Origin: a virus
Virus record (IMG/VR): IMGVR_UViG_3300036939_000049
Span: 37,253 to 101,252 of that record
Strand: one strand, 5' to 3'
Length of the DNA stretch: 64,000 nucleotides
Part shown: positions 57,326 to 64,000 of the stretch, piece by piece
How positions within the stretch are numbered: the stretch's first letter is position 1
Layout: each line of letters starts with the position of its first letter
Position numbers and translations under genes: made by a program
Notes under the pieces: model-generated
The model's input: only the letters and a program-made list of their open reading frames with translations
Databases searched by the model: none
Told to the model about the DNA's origin: nothing

Positions 57326-58681
57326 ATGTGGATCAAGGCTGAAATAATCTCAGTCCCAGCCCATAAAAGCCAGACAACTGAAGTCAGCGTTAACGAGTGG
57401 TTCATCCAGAATCACTCGTTTTTGTTAGGCACCCCCGTAGCAAGTCAGTTACGGGGGACTGCTGGTGGCTGGGTACAAACTTGTGCAGTGGAAGCGCGAT
57501 CGGGACAAGACACGATCGCGCTACTGCGTGACAGACTTTCTCAAATTCTGGTTAGGGCGAGGGGAGATGATGCAACATCCCCCTCGTGCAATGACCCAAA
57601 CAAAGCAACATCAACACAAGGATATTTTAACATCATGGCTACTATCATTCCGGCTGACCGTTTCGAGTCCAACTCAGTTTACGCTTTCATCCTGCGAGAG
57701 AATCCCAAGGCGTCAGGGATTGAGATTCAGTTTCCCTTAGACTGCACTGAAATTGAGTGGCGGGAGAACACACGCTGGACTAATACTGAGCGGAGCAACA
57801 TACGCGATCGCATAAGCCAATCAACTTCTGGCTTTATCTCAGTGATTGAGAAAGAAGGGTTTCAGCAGGCGAATACTAACCCGTTTTTGTGGTGCGTAAA
57901 GGTGCTTGACTCTGGGATGTTTACTCAGAAAATGTCCAAGGCCAGAAGCTGGGTAAACAAGTGTTCACGGTTAGGTGCCTATGAAATTGAGGCGAGTATC
58001 CCAGTTGAGCAAACTAAATCTCGCCGCCGTAAACCCGCAACACCCGCAAGTCAACCGCAAGTTGAGCTTAGACCTAACTCAACCTTAACTCAACCTTCGG
58101 GTAATAAATTAGCTGATGCGATCGCGTCAGTTCTTTTGCCTCAGATTGTGGAAGCTGTCGGGGCGTCCCAGCAGACTAAGGAATTAGAGCGAGAGCTTGA
58201 TCGCTTAAGGATGCAGGTAGAAGACTTACAAGAAGTACGGGCGAAGTATGAAGTAGAGAACATGCGGCTTCATAATGAACGCGATGCGGCGTTGGCTCGC
58301 ATTGAGGAGATGGAGAGTGCTGCACAAGAACTGGGAAGTGAGGTGGAGAAATTTCGTGAGCTGGCAATTGAGCTAGAGCGCGATCGCGACGCACTCAAGT
58401 TAACTTTAGCTGAAGTCGGGTTAGATCCGGATTCAGATCTAACTCAACCTGAACCCACAGTTAACTGGGATGAATCTCCTACACCCGAACTTGTTTCATG
58501 GGATGACGATGACACGCAGCCAGACACCACGAATTCCACTCAAGCTGTGGACTGGGATGAAGACTTGGGGGAGTCGCAGTTAGGTTCAGAATCAAAGGAC
58601 GAACCCGACGACACCGGCGAAAAAGAGGAATCCGACCCTGAAGGATTTGACCCAGAGCTTTTAGAAAGCTTGGGGGAGTAG
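57326..58681 (+). CDS. DarB-like segment fused to coiled-coil protein, 451 aa
   Basis: Residues 1-75 (VSVNEWFIQNHSFLLGTP and DTIALLRDRLSQI) match the piece that follows the methyltransferase in DarB-like proteins (VN-x-x-F ... LG). Residues 104-250 begin with a methionine at 57635 preceded by AAGG and may be the real start of a separate gene. Residues 285-355 are a coiled coil (ELERELDRLRMQVEDLQEV), and the last 90 residues are very acidic (SWDDDDTQPD). Both readings are in one frame without a stop. Function of the coiled-coil part is unknown. Confidence 0.6.
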   Translation: MWIKAEIISVPAHKSQTTEVSVNEWFIQNHSFLLGTPVASQLRGTAGGWVQTCAVEARSGQDTIALLRDRLSQILVRARGDDATSPSCNDPNKATSTQGYFNIMATIIPADRFESNSVYAFILRENPKASGIEIQFPLDCTEIEWRENTRWTNTERSNIRDRISQSTSGFISVIEKEGFQQANTNPFLWCVKVLDSGMFTQKMSKARSWVNKCSRLGAYEIEASIPVEQTKSRRRKPATPASQPQVELRPNSTLTQPSGNKLADAIASVLLPQIVEAVGASQQTKELERELDRLRMQVEDLQEVRAKYEVENMRLHNERDAALARIEEMESAAQELGSEVEKFRELAIELERDRDALKLTLAEVGLDPDSDLTQPEPTVNWDESPTPELVSWDDDDTQPDTTNSTQAVDWDEDLGESQLGSESKDEPDDTGEKEESDPEGFDPELLESLGE

Positions 58682-59460
58682 TGGGGGTAAGCGACCTCAC
58701 ACCGATACTGAACCTGTTCGCCACGGCAGCAAGCAAAAAGAAGGGCGGTAAATTTCCCAAAATTCACTTTGCCGAGTGGGTACTCTATCAGTCCACTAAA
58801 GGGTGGTATCCAGGTTCAGTCTATGTGTCAGCTCCTGGTTTCGATTCCGGTTGGTATGCTCGGATCGAAACCGATGGGTCGCTTACCCTCAATGAAAAAA
58901 CACTTCGACCTGCTGGGTTAGAAGAAGAGTTACGGAAGTTTGCGGCTGACCCTGTAGGTTATGCCGCAAGTTACGGGCGTGAGTCTAGTAACTGCTGCTT
59001 CTGCGGAATCACCATTACTAGTGACGACTCACTAGCTGTTGGGTACGGCCCAATTTGTGCTGATAAGTGGGGGTTACCTTGGGGTATTCAACCACTGCCA
59101 GTACAGGATGAAAAGTTAGAGGCAGAGTTGGCTCAATTCATCAGTTCAGATACAATCTATCGCCACGGCATTTCTAAAATGCTGTACACAGAAGGTGTTC
59201 AGCATCTGGCAGAAAAGGCTGAGTGCTACTGGTTGCTGGATGCGATCGCGTCGTGGCAATTCAAAACCAAAGTTAGCCGCGAATTGTTCCAAGTCTGGAC
59301 ACTTACGGTGAACCAGAAGAAAGAAGCCCTCTTAACCTGTGTTCGGGATACTGGTGCTAAACCCTTAGCAACTCAGCGCATTGAGTACACAGATTTTCCG
59401 TTACCGGAAATCAAGCTATACCTGTGCGATGGGACGTTGATGCTTCCGAGTGAGTACTGA
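58681..59460 (+). CDS. DUF6876-like protein with zinc knuckle, 259 aa
   Basis: GTG start, overlapping the previous stop by one base. Residues 100-135 hold CCFCGITITSDDSLAVGYG and ICADKW, a DUF6011-like Zn site. The C-terminal half (KAECYWLLDAIASWQF, LFQVWTLTVN, YTDFPLPEIKLYLCDG) matches the DUF6876 pattern common on plasmids and phages. Function unknown. Confidence 0.68.
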   Translation: MGVSDLTPILNLFATAASKKKGGKFPKIHFAEWVLYQSTKGWYPGSVYVSAPGFDSGWYARIETDGSLTLNEKTLRPAGLEEELRKFAADPVGYAASYGRESSNCCFCGITITSDDSLAVGYGPICADKWGLPWGIQPLPVQDEKLEAELAQFISSDTIYRHGISKMLYTEGVQHLAEKAECYWLLDAIASWQFKTKVSRELFQVWTLTVNQKKEALLTCVRDTGAKPLATQRIEYTDFPLPEIKLYLCDGTLMLPSEY

Positions 59461-59587
59461 CGCTATTACTCAATGCGTTTTGGGTAGAGATTCAAGCGCG
59501 ATCGCGCCCCACTCTTCAAAACGCGCATATTACCTTGACAATATATTTTACAATTGATACATTCAAGGTAGTTGAGTATTAGGGTTA

Positions 59588-59803
59588 ATGCAAAGAGGGC
59601 AACCGAAGCGTGGCAAACAAATTGCCAAAAATTTAGGTGTGTCTGTAGCTGGGGAAGTTAACAACGGTCTTCAGGAATTAGCTCAAAAATTGGGTTGGTC
59701 TAAGTCATACCTAACTGAGCAAATTTTGAGGAACTACCTCGAACTTCCTTCAGATTACACATGGACAGATTTGGAATTAGCAAAATTAGGATTGCTGGAA
59801 TGA
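59588..59803 (+). CDS. Small ribbon-helix-helix protein, 71 aa
   Basis: NLGVSVAGEVNNGLQELAQ, then LGWSKSYLTEQILRNYL, fits a CopG-type RHH regulator. Its stop overlaps the ATG of the next gene. The 127 bases upstream include one HIP1 site and a likely promoter. Confidence 0.65.
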   Translation: MQRGQPKRGKQIAKNLGVSVAGEVNNGLQELAQKLGWSKSYLTEQILRNYLELPSDYTWTDLELAKLGLLE

Positions 59804-60024
59804 ACAGAGAAGAGTGGATTAAATCTTTAAAGGTTGACGACAAGGTTATCTATATCCATTCAGAAGAAGTTTGGGATGCAAGAATTGGTGTCATCAAAAG
59901 CATTTCTAATACCAAGCTATGCATTCAGTTTTTCAAAGACCAAAGGAAAGGTGCCATGCTCGATAAAAACACTGGTGCTAGGGCTGATTGGGCGGGTTGG
60001 ATTCAACCATACAAAGAGTTTTAG
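59800..60024 (+). CDS. Small SH3/Tudor-like protein, 74 aa
   Basis: ATGA-coupled to the RHH gene. SLKVDDKVIYIHSEEVWDAR and GVIKSISNTKLCIQFF look like a small five-stranded barrel. Family unknown. Confidence 0.55.
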   Translation: MNREEWIKSLKVDDKVIYIHSEEVWDARIGVIKSISNTKLCIQFFKDQRKGAMLDKNTGARADWAGWIQPYKEF

Positions 60025-60096
60025 TGCTGTTTTGCTTTTTTGACGCGATCGCGGCTTATCAAAAAGCTGTCAATCACATCAAGCAAAACTTTAGCA

Positions 60097-60115
60097 TGTA
60101 CACGATTCGTGTACA
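60097..60115. repeat. 19-bp palindrome, perfect copy
   Basis: TGTACACGATTCGTGTACA, 23 bp with CA/TG flanks, nine bases upstream of the pseudoknot element. Confidence 0.93.
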
Positions 60116-60123
60116 TGACCCAA

Positions 60124-60166
60124 GCCCGTAGCACCGCCCCTAGGCTACGGGCATTACTGGGCGGAC
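60124..60166 (+). promoter_or_regulatory. H-type pseudoknot leader element, copy 1
   Basis: Stem 1 GCCCGTAGC (60124-60132) pairs with GCTACGGGC (60144-60152). The loop base run CCGCCC (60134-60139) pairs with GGGCGG (60159-60164) downstream. Identical over 43 nt to copy 2 at 61646. It ends 22 bases before the ATG of the next gene. Confidence 0.7.
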
Positions 60167-60188
60167 GAAAAAAAGTTTGAGGTAAGCA

Positions 60189-60650
60189 ATGCTGTACATT
60201 ATTGATGAGATCGAAACACAACCTTTTGACAAGCCCGTACAAAAATACCCGCGTCTGTATTTTCACGAGAAAAACGAAGGTGTGTATGGGCAATTAGTTA
60301 ATCGTCGCTATCGTCCGCACACGGAATATCGTAAACTCCTGCCTCAAGTATTTGAACGGTTAGGAATAACAGAAGAAATCCAAGGTAATGCTAAATGGAG
60401 TCAGTACGCAGGGTGTTCTTGTCCATGTAGTCCAGGATTTATTCTTAAAGTGAAGTACGACCAAGATATTTGGGTAACCGTAGTGATGGATGAAGAAGAG
60501 GCACTAAAACTAATGACTGTACCATCGGAGGAACAAAACGTAAGCAATCACGCGATCAGGGAATCCACTGAAGAAGCTGGAGAACAAGACGCGATCGCAC
60601 GCTACCTTAATCCAGAGCAATTAAAAAAAACGTGGGTTATCTACCCTTGA
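60189..60650 (+). CDS. Hypothetical protein with CxCxC motif, 153 aa
   Basis: GAGGTAAGCA precedes the ATG. The core NAKWSQYAGCSCPCSPGFIL has three close cysteines and could bind metal. Preceded by the pseudoknot element, which may control its translation. Family unknown, though the CSCPCSPGF phrase seems to recur in phage proteins. Confidence 0.58.
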   Translation: MLYIIDEIETQPFDKPVQKYPRLYFHEKNEGVYGQLVNRRYRPHTEYRKLLPQVFERLGITEEIQGNAKWSQYAGCSCPCSPGFILKVKYDQDIWVTVVMDEEEALKLMTVPSEEQNVSNHAIRESTEEAGEQDAIARYLNPEQLKKTWVIYP

Positions 60651-60774
60651 TGATTGGTCAAAAGCGTTTAGTCTCCCTGCATCCGACAATACTTGAACTA
60701 ATACCTATCGCGTAACCTACTGCCAATCTTTTGTCGCATTCCTGACAGTTTCTGCAATTTATTTTGCAGTAAAA

Positions 60775-60862
60775 TAGAGGGGTAATTCCCAGCGCGGGAC
60801 GGAGGATGTTCTCACCATCCTCTTCCGCTTATCAACTGGGACTATCTGAGTGAACAGACAGC
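60775..60862 (+). promoter_or_regulatory. Leader with hairpin upstream of KilA-like gene
   Basis: CGGAGGATG and CATCCTCTTCCG pair with a one-base bulge around TTCTCAC. Upstream, CTGCAATTTATTTTGCAG is an inverted repeat that overlaps a likely promoter at 60750-60770. Confidence 0.45.
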
Positions 60863-61636
60863 ATGAATAATGATACAGTACGTGCGGCACGAGCAACCAT
60901 AAAGCTCGGCGGTATCCCACTTGACGTTTTTCAGTTGCCTAATGGCGAATATCGACTAAGCCAGTCGCAGGTGTTGGAGACGATAGATGCCCCAAATAAC
61001 TGGATTACAAGATTGCCGCATTCAGAGGGTACTGAAAGAGTAAAATACTTACAGGGTAAAGGTTTCACTGGTTTACAGCAAAAGATTGAATTTAAGGAAG
61101 AAGGCGCGAGAGGAACCAAGTCCGCCAAAACCCTAAGCATTCCAGACGCGGTATTGGTTTGGCGGTGGTTCGACAAGCAAGGTAACAACAAAGCTGAGGC
61201 AATAATCGACGCCTGTGCTATTGAGTCCATTGAACGGCGTGCTGACAGCGCATTCGGTGTTCAACGGGATGAAGCTGATTACCAAGCCAAGATGAAAGCA
61301 CGGATAGATGGTAAGGTCGTGCGTCAATCGCTAACTGATGCTATCAAAGATTACATCTTGCGACATCCCGAACTGTCGAGTAATGACAAGAAATGGCTTT
61401 ATAAAAACTGCTCAGACAAAACCAACAAAATCATACTTGGCAAAATTGCCAAGAAAGCCGCAGAGGAACTGGGCTGTGAACATGCACAGTTACGGGATTA
61501 CTTGCAAGCCGAACAGCTAATTCGGATTAGCTATCTGGAGGATGTAACCGTGAAGCTTATCCACCTTCAAGACATTCACCCTCTACAAGCTGTTATCCAA
61601 GCCGCTAATCGGTTATTACTCGACTTTGAAGAGTAA
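60863..61636 (+). CDS. KilA/Bro-like phage regulator candidate, 257 aa
   Basis: Residues 15-110 (DVFQLPNGEYRLSQSQVLE, ITRLPHSEGTERVKYLQ, ALSIPDAVLVWRWFDKQG-like SIPDAVLVWRWFDKQG) resemble an N-terminal KilA-N/Bro-N type domain. Residues 150-257 are helical with DAIKDYILRHPELSSNDKKW and a DNA-binding-like end. It is similar in layout to the KilA-N gene at 4851 but not a close copy. Possible antirepressor. Confidence 0.5.
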   Translation: MNNDTVRAARATIKLGGIPLDVFQLPNGEYRLSQSQVLETIDAPNNWITRLPHSEGTERVKYLQGKGFTGLQQKIEFKEEGARGTKSAKTLSIPDAVLVWRWFDKQGNNKAEAIIDACAIESIERRADSAFGVQRDEADYQAKMKARIDGKVVRQSLTDAIKDYILRHPELSSNDKKWLYKNCSDKTNKIILGKIAKKAAEELGCEHAQLRDYLQAEQLIRISYLEDVTVKLIHLQDIHPLQAVIQAANRLLLDFEE

Positions 61637-61645
61637 TATCAACAT

Positions 61646-61688
61646 GCCCGTAGCACCGCCCCTAGGCTACGGGCATTACTGGGCGGAC
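61646..61688 (+). promoter_or_regulatory. H-type pseudoknot leader element, copy 2
   Basis: Same 43 nt as copy 1: stem 1 at 61646-61654 with 61666-61674, stem 2 CCGCCC at 61656-61661 with GGGCGG at 61681-61686. It ends 25 bases before ATG 61714, which has no other clear ribosome-binding site. Confidence 0.7.
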
Positions 61689-61713
61689 AAACCAAAACAA
61701 CACAACAAACACA

Positions 61714-61950
61714 ATGCCTTACCTAACTCAACACGAAGTCAAGCTATTGGAGCTTTTACAAACTGGTTGTTCGGCATATTCAGTTAATCCCCAAGATGCA
61801 CTACCTTTGAGGTCACTTCAACAGAAAAAGTTAATTCTTATCTGGGACTCATCCCATTGGGACGAAGTAGGTTTTGACGTAACCTATCAAACCTATGGCT
61901 GTTACCCGAATTATGTAGAAGACGGAGAACAGTATCGAATTATCGATTAG
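61714..61950 (+). CDS. Small hypothetical protein, 78 aa
   Basis: Landmarks LTQHEVKLLELLQTGCSAY and YQTYGCYPNYVEDGEQYRI. The leader is A/C-rich without an SD, so the pseudoknot may set its translation. Family unknown. Confidence 0.5.
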   Translation: MPYLTQHEVKLLELLQTGCSAYSVNPQDALPLRSLQQKKLILIWDSSHWDEVGFDVTYQTYGCYPNYVEDGEQYRIID

Positions 61951-62013
61951 GTAATAAGCCCAGCGCGATCTGCACCTCGCGATCGCGTCTACGACCGGAA
62001 ATAACAAACCAAA

Positions 62014-62053
62014 AGCATCTCGTCAAGAGGAAAGAAACTATTGTCGAGATGCT
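62014..62053 (+). promoter_or_regulatory. Leader hairpin
   Basis: AGCATCTCG and CGAGATGCT pair exactly across 22 nt that include AGAGGA. It lies 74 bases upstream of the next ATG, in a 176-base gap with three HIP1-like sites. Confidence 0.45.
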
Positions 62054-62126
62054 GGACAGATTGTTTTAGAAGGGTTTACGCGATCACACGGTACTACACA
62101 AAAACACATCACAAGGTAATCAAATC

Positions 62127-62540
62127 ATGCAACCCAATTCATGCGATGCCGTAAAAGGCGGAGAATCGCCCATCATTCAAGCTGTAGTACTAGGAATCGC
62201 CTCCCAGTGTGAACATCCAGAGCACAGGCAATTCGCATTAGACATGGCGGCAGCAGGTATTGCTACAGCAATAGGAAGTCATCGATTGTACTGGCACGGA
62301 CCTGCGGCGCATGGTGAAGACGTTTCTGAAATCATGTCTCAAACGCGAGTACGATGCATTTGGGATGAGTCCGGCAAAGGTGTTGTTGTGTATCCGCGTG
62401 TGTATACACCAAACAGCCTAATGTTGATGCTAGAAAATCTAGAGTCTGTAGAAATTGGGATTGGATTGTACTGGCATCAAGGACAACCTCTGCACGCGAT
62501 CGCAAAGAATGCCTTAGAGCAAATCAAAGAAATTCTGTAA
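62127..62540 (+). CDS. Hypothetical protein, 137 aa
   Basis: Helical N-terminal half (IIQAVVLGIASQCEHPEHRQ) and GIATAIGSHRLYWHGPAAHG. CAAGGTAATC precedes the ATG. Its TAA stop lies inside a 19-bp repeat, which is followed by a terminator. Confidence 0.55.
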   Translation: MQPNSCDAVKGGESPIIQAVVLGIASQCEHPEHRQFALDMAAAGIATAIGSHRLYWHGPAAHGEDVSEIMSQTRVRCIWDESGKGVVVYPRVYTPNSLMLMLENLESVEIGIGLYWHQGQPLHAIAKNALEQIKEIL

Positions 62541-62554
62541 ACGTTTCGTGTACA
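62536..62554 (+). repeat. 19-bp repeat, asymmetric copy at gene end
   Basis: TGTAAACGTTTCGTGTACA, contributing the stop codon of the 137-residue gene. Confidence 0.9.
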
Positions 62555-62567
62555 AAAACAACCACTA

Positions 62568-62596
62568 CAGCCCCTGCAAATGCGGGGGCTTTTATT
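62568..62596 (+). terminator. Intrinsic terminator
   Basis: AGCCCCTGC and GCGGGGGCT pair around AAAT and are followed by TTTATTT. The next gene's ATG follows two bases later. Confidence 0.75.
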
Positions 62597-62597
62597 T

Positions 62598-63026
62598 ATG
62601 ACCTGGAGAAACTTCACCGTCTACATTTACCCGGATTTTATTCGTATTGTCTTCACCCAAGACCCGCGTGCTGCTGATGAACAAGGCAAGAAAATCATCA
62701 CCATGCTAGAAAAAGCGGAGTTTAAGGAAGAGACACGACCAAACTACTCTCCACAGCTTAGTTGGATGCGCGATCGCACAGACTTCTGGGTCGAGCAATG
62801 CACCAAGCTCGCTCAAAAGTTCGGAGCTAATGTACTACCAGCTAAGGAGGCTCCGAACATTACGCCTGAAGCTCCGAACATTACAGACCCTATAGATAAG
62901 GTATCTAGCCCCATAGACAAAGATGTGCTAGGGCAGATGCAAGAGCAGATGGCTGCTATGCAAGCTGAAATTCTCAGACTTAGAGAGGAGGTGGAGGAAC
63001 TAAAAAAGCTCGACGCGATCGCCTGA
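62598..63026 (+). CDS. Coiled-coil protein, 0-frame product of frameshift pair, 142 aa
   Basis: ATG 62598 is chosen; the in-frame ATG at 62580 lies inside the terminator loop. N-terminal MTWRNFTVYIYPDFIRIVFT is beta-rich; residues 105-138 are a coiled coil (QEQMAAMQAEILRLREEVEE). At LKK near the end the message has A AAA AAG with an upstream SD and a downstream stem. Slippage by -1 would extend the chain into the DarB-like frame, giving a fusion of about 407 residues. Confidence 0.6.
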   Translation: MTWRNFTVYIYPDFIRIVFTQDPRAADEQGKKIITMLEKAEFKEETRPNYSPQLSWMRDRTDFWVEQCTKLAQKFGANVLPAKEAPNITPEAPNITDPIDKVSSPIDKDVLGQMQEQMAAMQAEILRLREEVEELKKLDAIA

Positions 63027-63048
63027 AAAAACAACATGCGCGATCGCG
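62986..63048 (+). promoter_or_regulatory. Programmed -1 frameshift signal (dnaX-type)
   Basis: AGGAGGT (62986-62992) lies nine bases before the heptamer A AAA AAG (63002-63008), in phase with the 0 frame (CTA AAA AAG). Five bases later CGCGATCGC (63014-63022) can pair with GCGATCGCG (63040-63048). These are the three parts known from E. coli dnaX. Confidence 0.6.
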
Positions 63049-63820
63049 AAAGCCACTCAAGCAAAACTTTGACCCAACATTCATCCTCGAAGACGGTTCA
63101 CCTAAGTATCTCATCTTGCAAGATGGGGATTTGAGCTACCTAGAACGGTTCAGGGGTGGATGTTGGGCAATCCATGAAGGTCAGCTAGGTATCTGCCTTA
63201 AGTCATTCCCTAGCACCTACCTCGACGTTAAGGGTACGTATCTGACAGGGGGAGACGCTTGTGTCTACTTCAGCGGTAATACCTTCATGCCCATCCAGAT
63301 GTCTGGGTTTTGTCGAGAAGTGATTGAAGGGCTACTGGGGATTGCTGAGGCGAGTGAGGAGCTGTCTCGTCGGGAGGCAGTGAGTTCGTCGGATGCGTAC
63401 TGTCAGGACATGCGGATTGTCCTTAATCAGCGCTATGACGAATTTGTTAGTCAGTTCGGTCTACTTCATAACTACAAGAAGTGGATTCATGGGGTTAAGG
63501 CAATCTGGGCTGATTATCGTTTACTGAGCTATGCCTTCCCTCTGGAGACTCCGCAGGGACAAAAGGCGACCATCTTCTTTCAGAGAGTAAACTACCCGCC
63601 CAGCATCCCTACTGGGCAGTTGTTCTTTCAAGAGGACGAGGGAGATCGCGTTGAAGCTGCCTACTACTGGACGCTCAAGCACTTCGACCGTGTTGACCTT
63701 GACCAAATCAGCGAGAAGTCTGCTATTCCACCCCAAGAGTGTGAGGGCATTCTGCGCTATCGCAGGTTGGTTGCACGATGGGTACTGGAGCAACAGGAAG
63801 AAGAATTAGAAAAAGTTTAA
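63008..63820 (+). CDS. DarB-like C-terminal segment, likely reached by -1 frameshift
   Basis: The frame is open from 62984 but has no ATG or GTG before coding-like sequence begins; the first standard start is TTG 63116, which would remove a plausible stretch (FDPTFILEDGSPKYLIL). LNQRYDEFVSQFGLLHNYKK, RLLSYAFPLE, ATIFFQRVNYPP and FDRVDLDQISEKS follow the section that precedes the helicase in DarB-like proteins (YD-x-FV, IF-x-ER-like, RVDLD-x-I). A terminator follows, so the helicase itself is not attached. Confidence 0.6.
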   Translation, partial: ARRDRLKKQHARSRKPLKQNFDPTFILEDGSPKYLILQDGDLSYLERFRGGCWAIHEGQLGICLKSFPSTYLDVKGTYLTGGDACVYFSGNTFMPIQMSGFCREVIEGLLGIAEASEELSRREAVSSSDAYCQDMRIVLNQRYDEFVSQFGLLHNYKKWIHGVKAIWADYRLLSYAFPLETPQGQKATIFFQRVNYPPSIPTGQLFFQEDEGDRVEAAYYWTLKHFDRVDLDQISEKSAIPPQECEGILRYRRLVARWVLEQQEEELEKV

Positions 63821-63822
63821 TC

Positions 63823-63860
63823 AAACCCCCGCTTGGCTGCATTCCATCTGGGGGTTTTTA
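63823..63860 (+). terminator. Intrinsic terminator
   Basis: AAACCCCC and GGGGGTTT pair across an approximately 20-nt loop, followed by a T run. Confidence 0.8.
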
Positions 63861-63872
63861 CTCACATCACGA

Positions 63873-64000
63873 GTTGACATTCTCCCCGACCTGAAGGTGC
63901 GGGGATTCCAGAAATCACTTTCTGGGGTTCCTCTTTCCGTGAGTCGGCTTACTTGAAGGAGTTTTCTCACTCAAGCAGAGGTCGTTCTCTCCAGAGGCGT
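63873..64000 (-). mobile_element. Right end of a TnpB-type (IS200/IS605, IS1341-like) element, cut by window edge
   Basis: GAGTTGACATTCTCCCCGAC, then CTGAAGGTGCGGGGATTCC, is the typical hairpin end of TnpB elements. On the minus strand it gives the omega-RNA 3' region (CTCTGGAGAGAACGACCTCT upstream of it). The tnpB gene should lie on the minus strand just beyond 64000. Confidence 0.65.

Noticed and set aside
60124-61688. CRISPR repeats
   Set aside because: Two identical 43-nt copies 1.5 kb apart with whole genes between them are not an array, and no cas genes are present.
3856-62554. The 19-bp palindrome as the telomere resolvase target
   Set aside because: It has an odd-base centre and many internal copies; cutting and closing at each would fragment the replicon.

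Overview
The window is cyanobacterial: the octamer HIP1 (GCGATCGC) and one-base variants of it occur throughout, inside and between genes. It is not core chromosome. It looks like part of a large temperate phage, more precisely a phage-plasmid. Virion genes (Mu-type terminase large subunit, a MuF-like head protein, tail proteins) sit beside replication and plasmid genes (family A DNA polymerase, an actin-like segregation ATPase, a protein that reads as a telomere resolvase) and many small accessory genes.

Layout. 0-4.8 kb: DNA polymerase (cut by the window edge) and a very large two-domain DNA methyltransferase. 4.8-12.3 kb: mostly minus-strand accessory genes (KilA-N protein, XRE repressor with a clear operator, SNase-type nuclease, PD-(D/E)XK-like endonuclease, PAS and RHH proteins). 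12.5-17.4 kb: two related IscB transposons, each with its upstream omega-RNA, bracketing a cluster of small genes. 17.4-22.9 kb: plus-strand block with an actin-like ATPase, a pentapeptide-repeat protein and a cell-wall-active protein. 23-36.6 kb: minus-strand virion operon (tail-fibre-like proteins, large tail proteins, a 1920-residue MuF protein). 36.6-42.8 kb: DUF5662 and DUF6527 genes, a tyrosine integrase, a homing-endonuclease-like protein and the telomere resolvase candidate. 43-49 kb: CHASE3 histidine kinase, HNH endonuclease, terminase large and small subunits. 49-64 kb: plus-strand accessory operons with a DndB-like DGQHR protein, a DndC/PAPS-reductase-like protein, pieces of a DarB-like methyltransferase-helicase, RHH and KilA-like regulators, and the end of a TnpB-type transposon at the right edge.

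The strongest unexplained signals are: (1) about 19 copies of a 19-bp palindrome, TGTACACGAWTCGTGTACA and an asymmetric variant, mostly at gene ends and next to terminators; (2) two identical 43-nt elements that fold as an H-type pseudoknot ahead of two unrelated genes; (3) a dnaX-style -1 frameshift signal (SD, A AAA AAG, and a stem made from two HIP1 sites) joining two reading frames near 63.0 kb; (4) the telomere resolvase, which would make the replicon linear with hairpin ends at some stage. All functions are read from sequence patterns without database searches. Most small genes are unknown.
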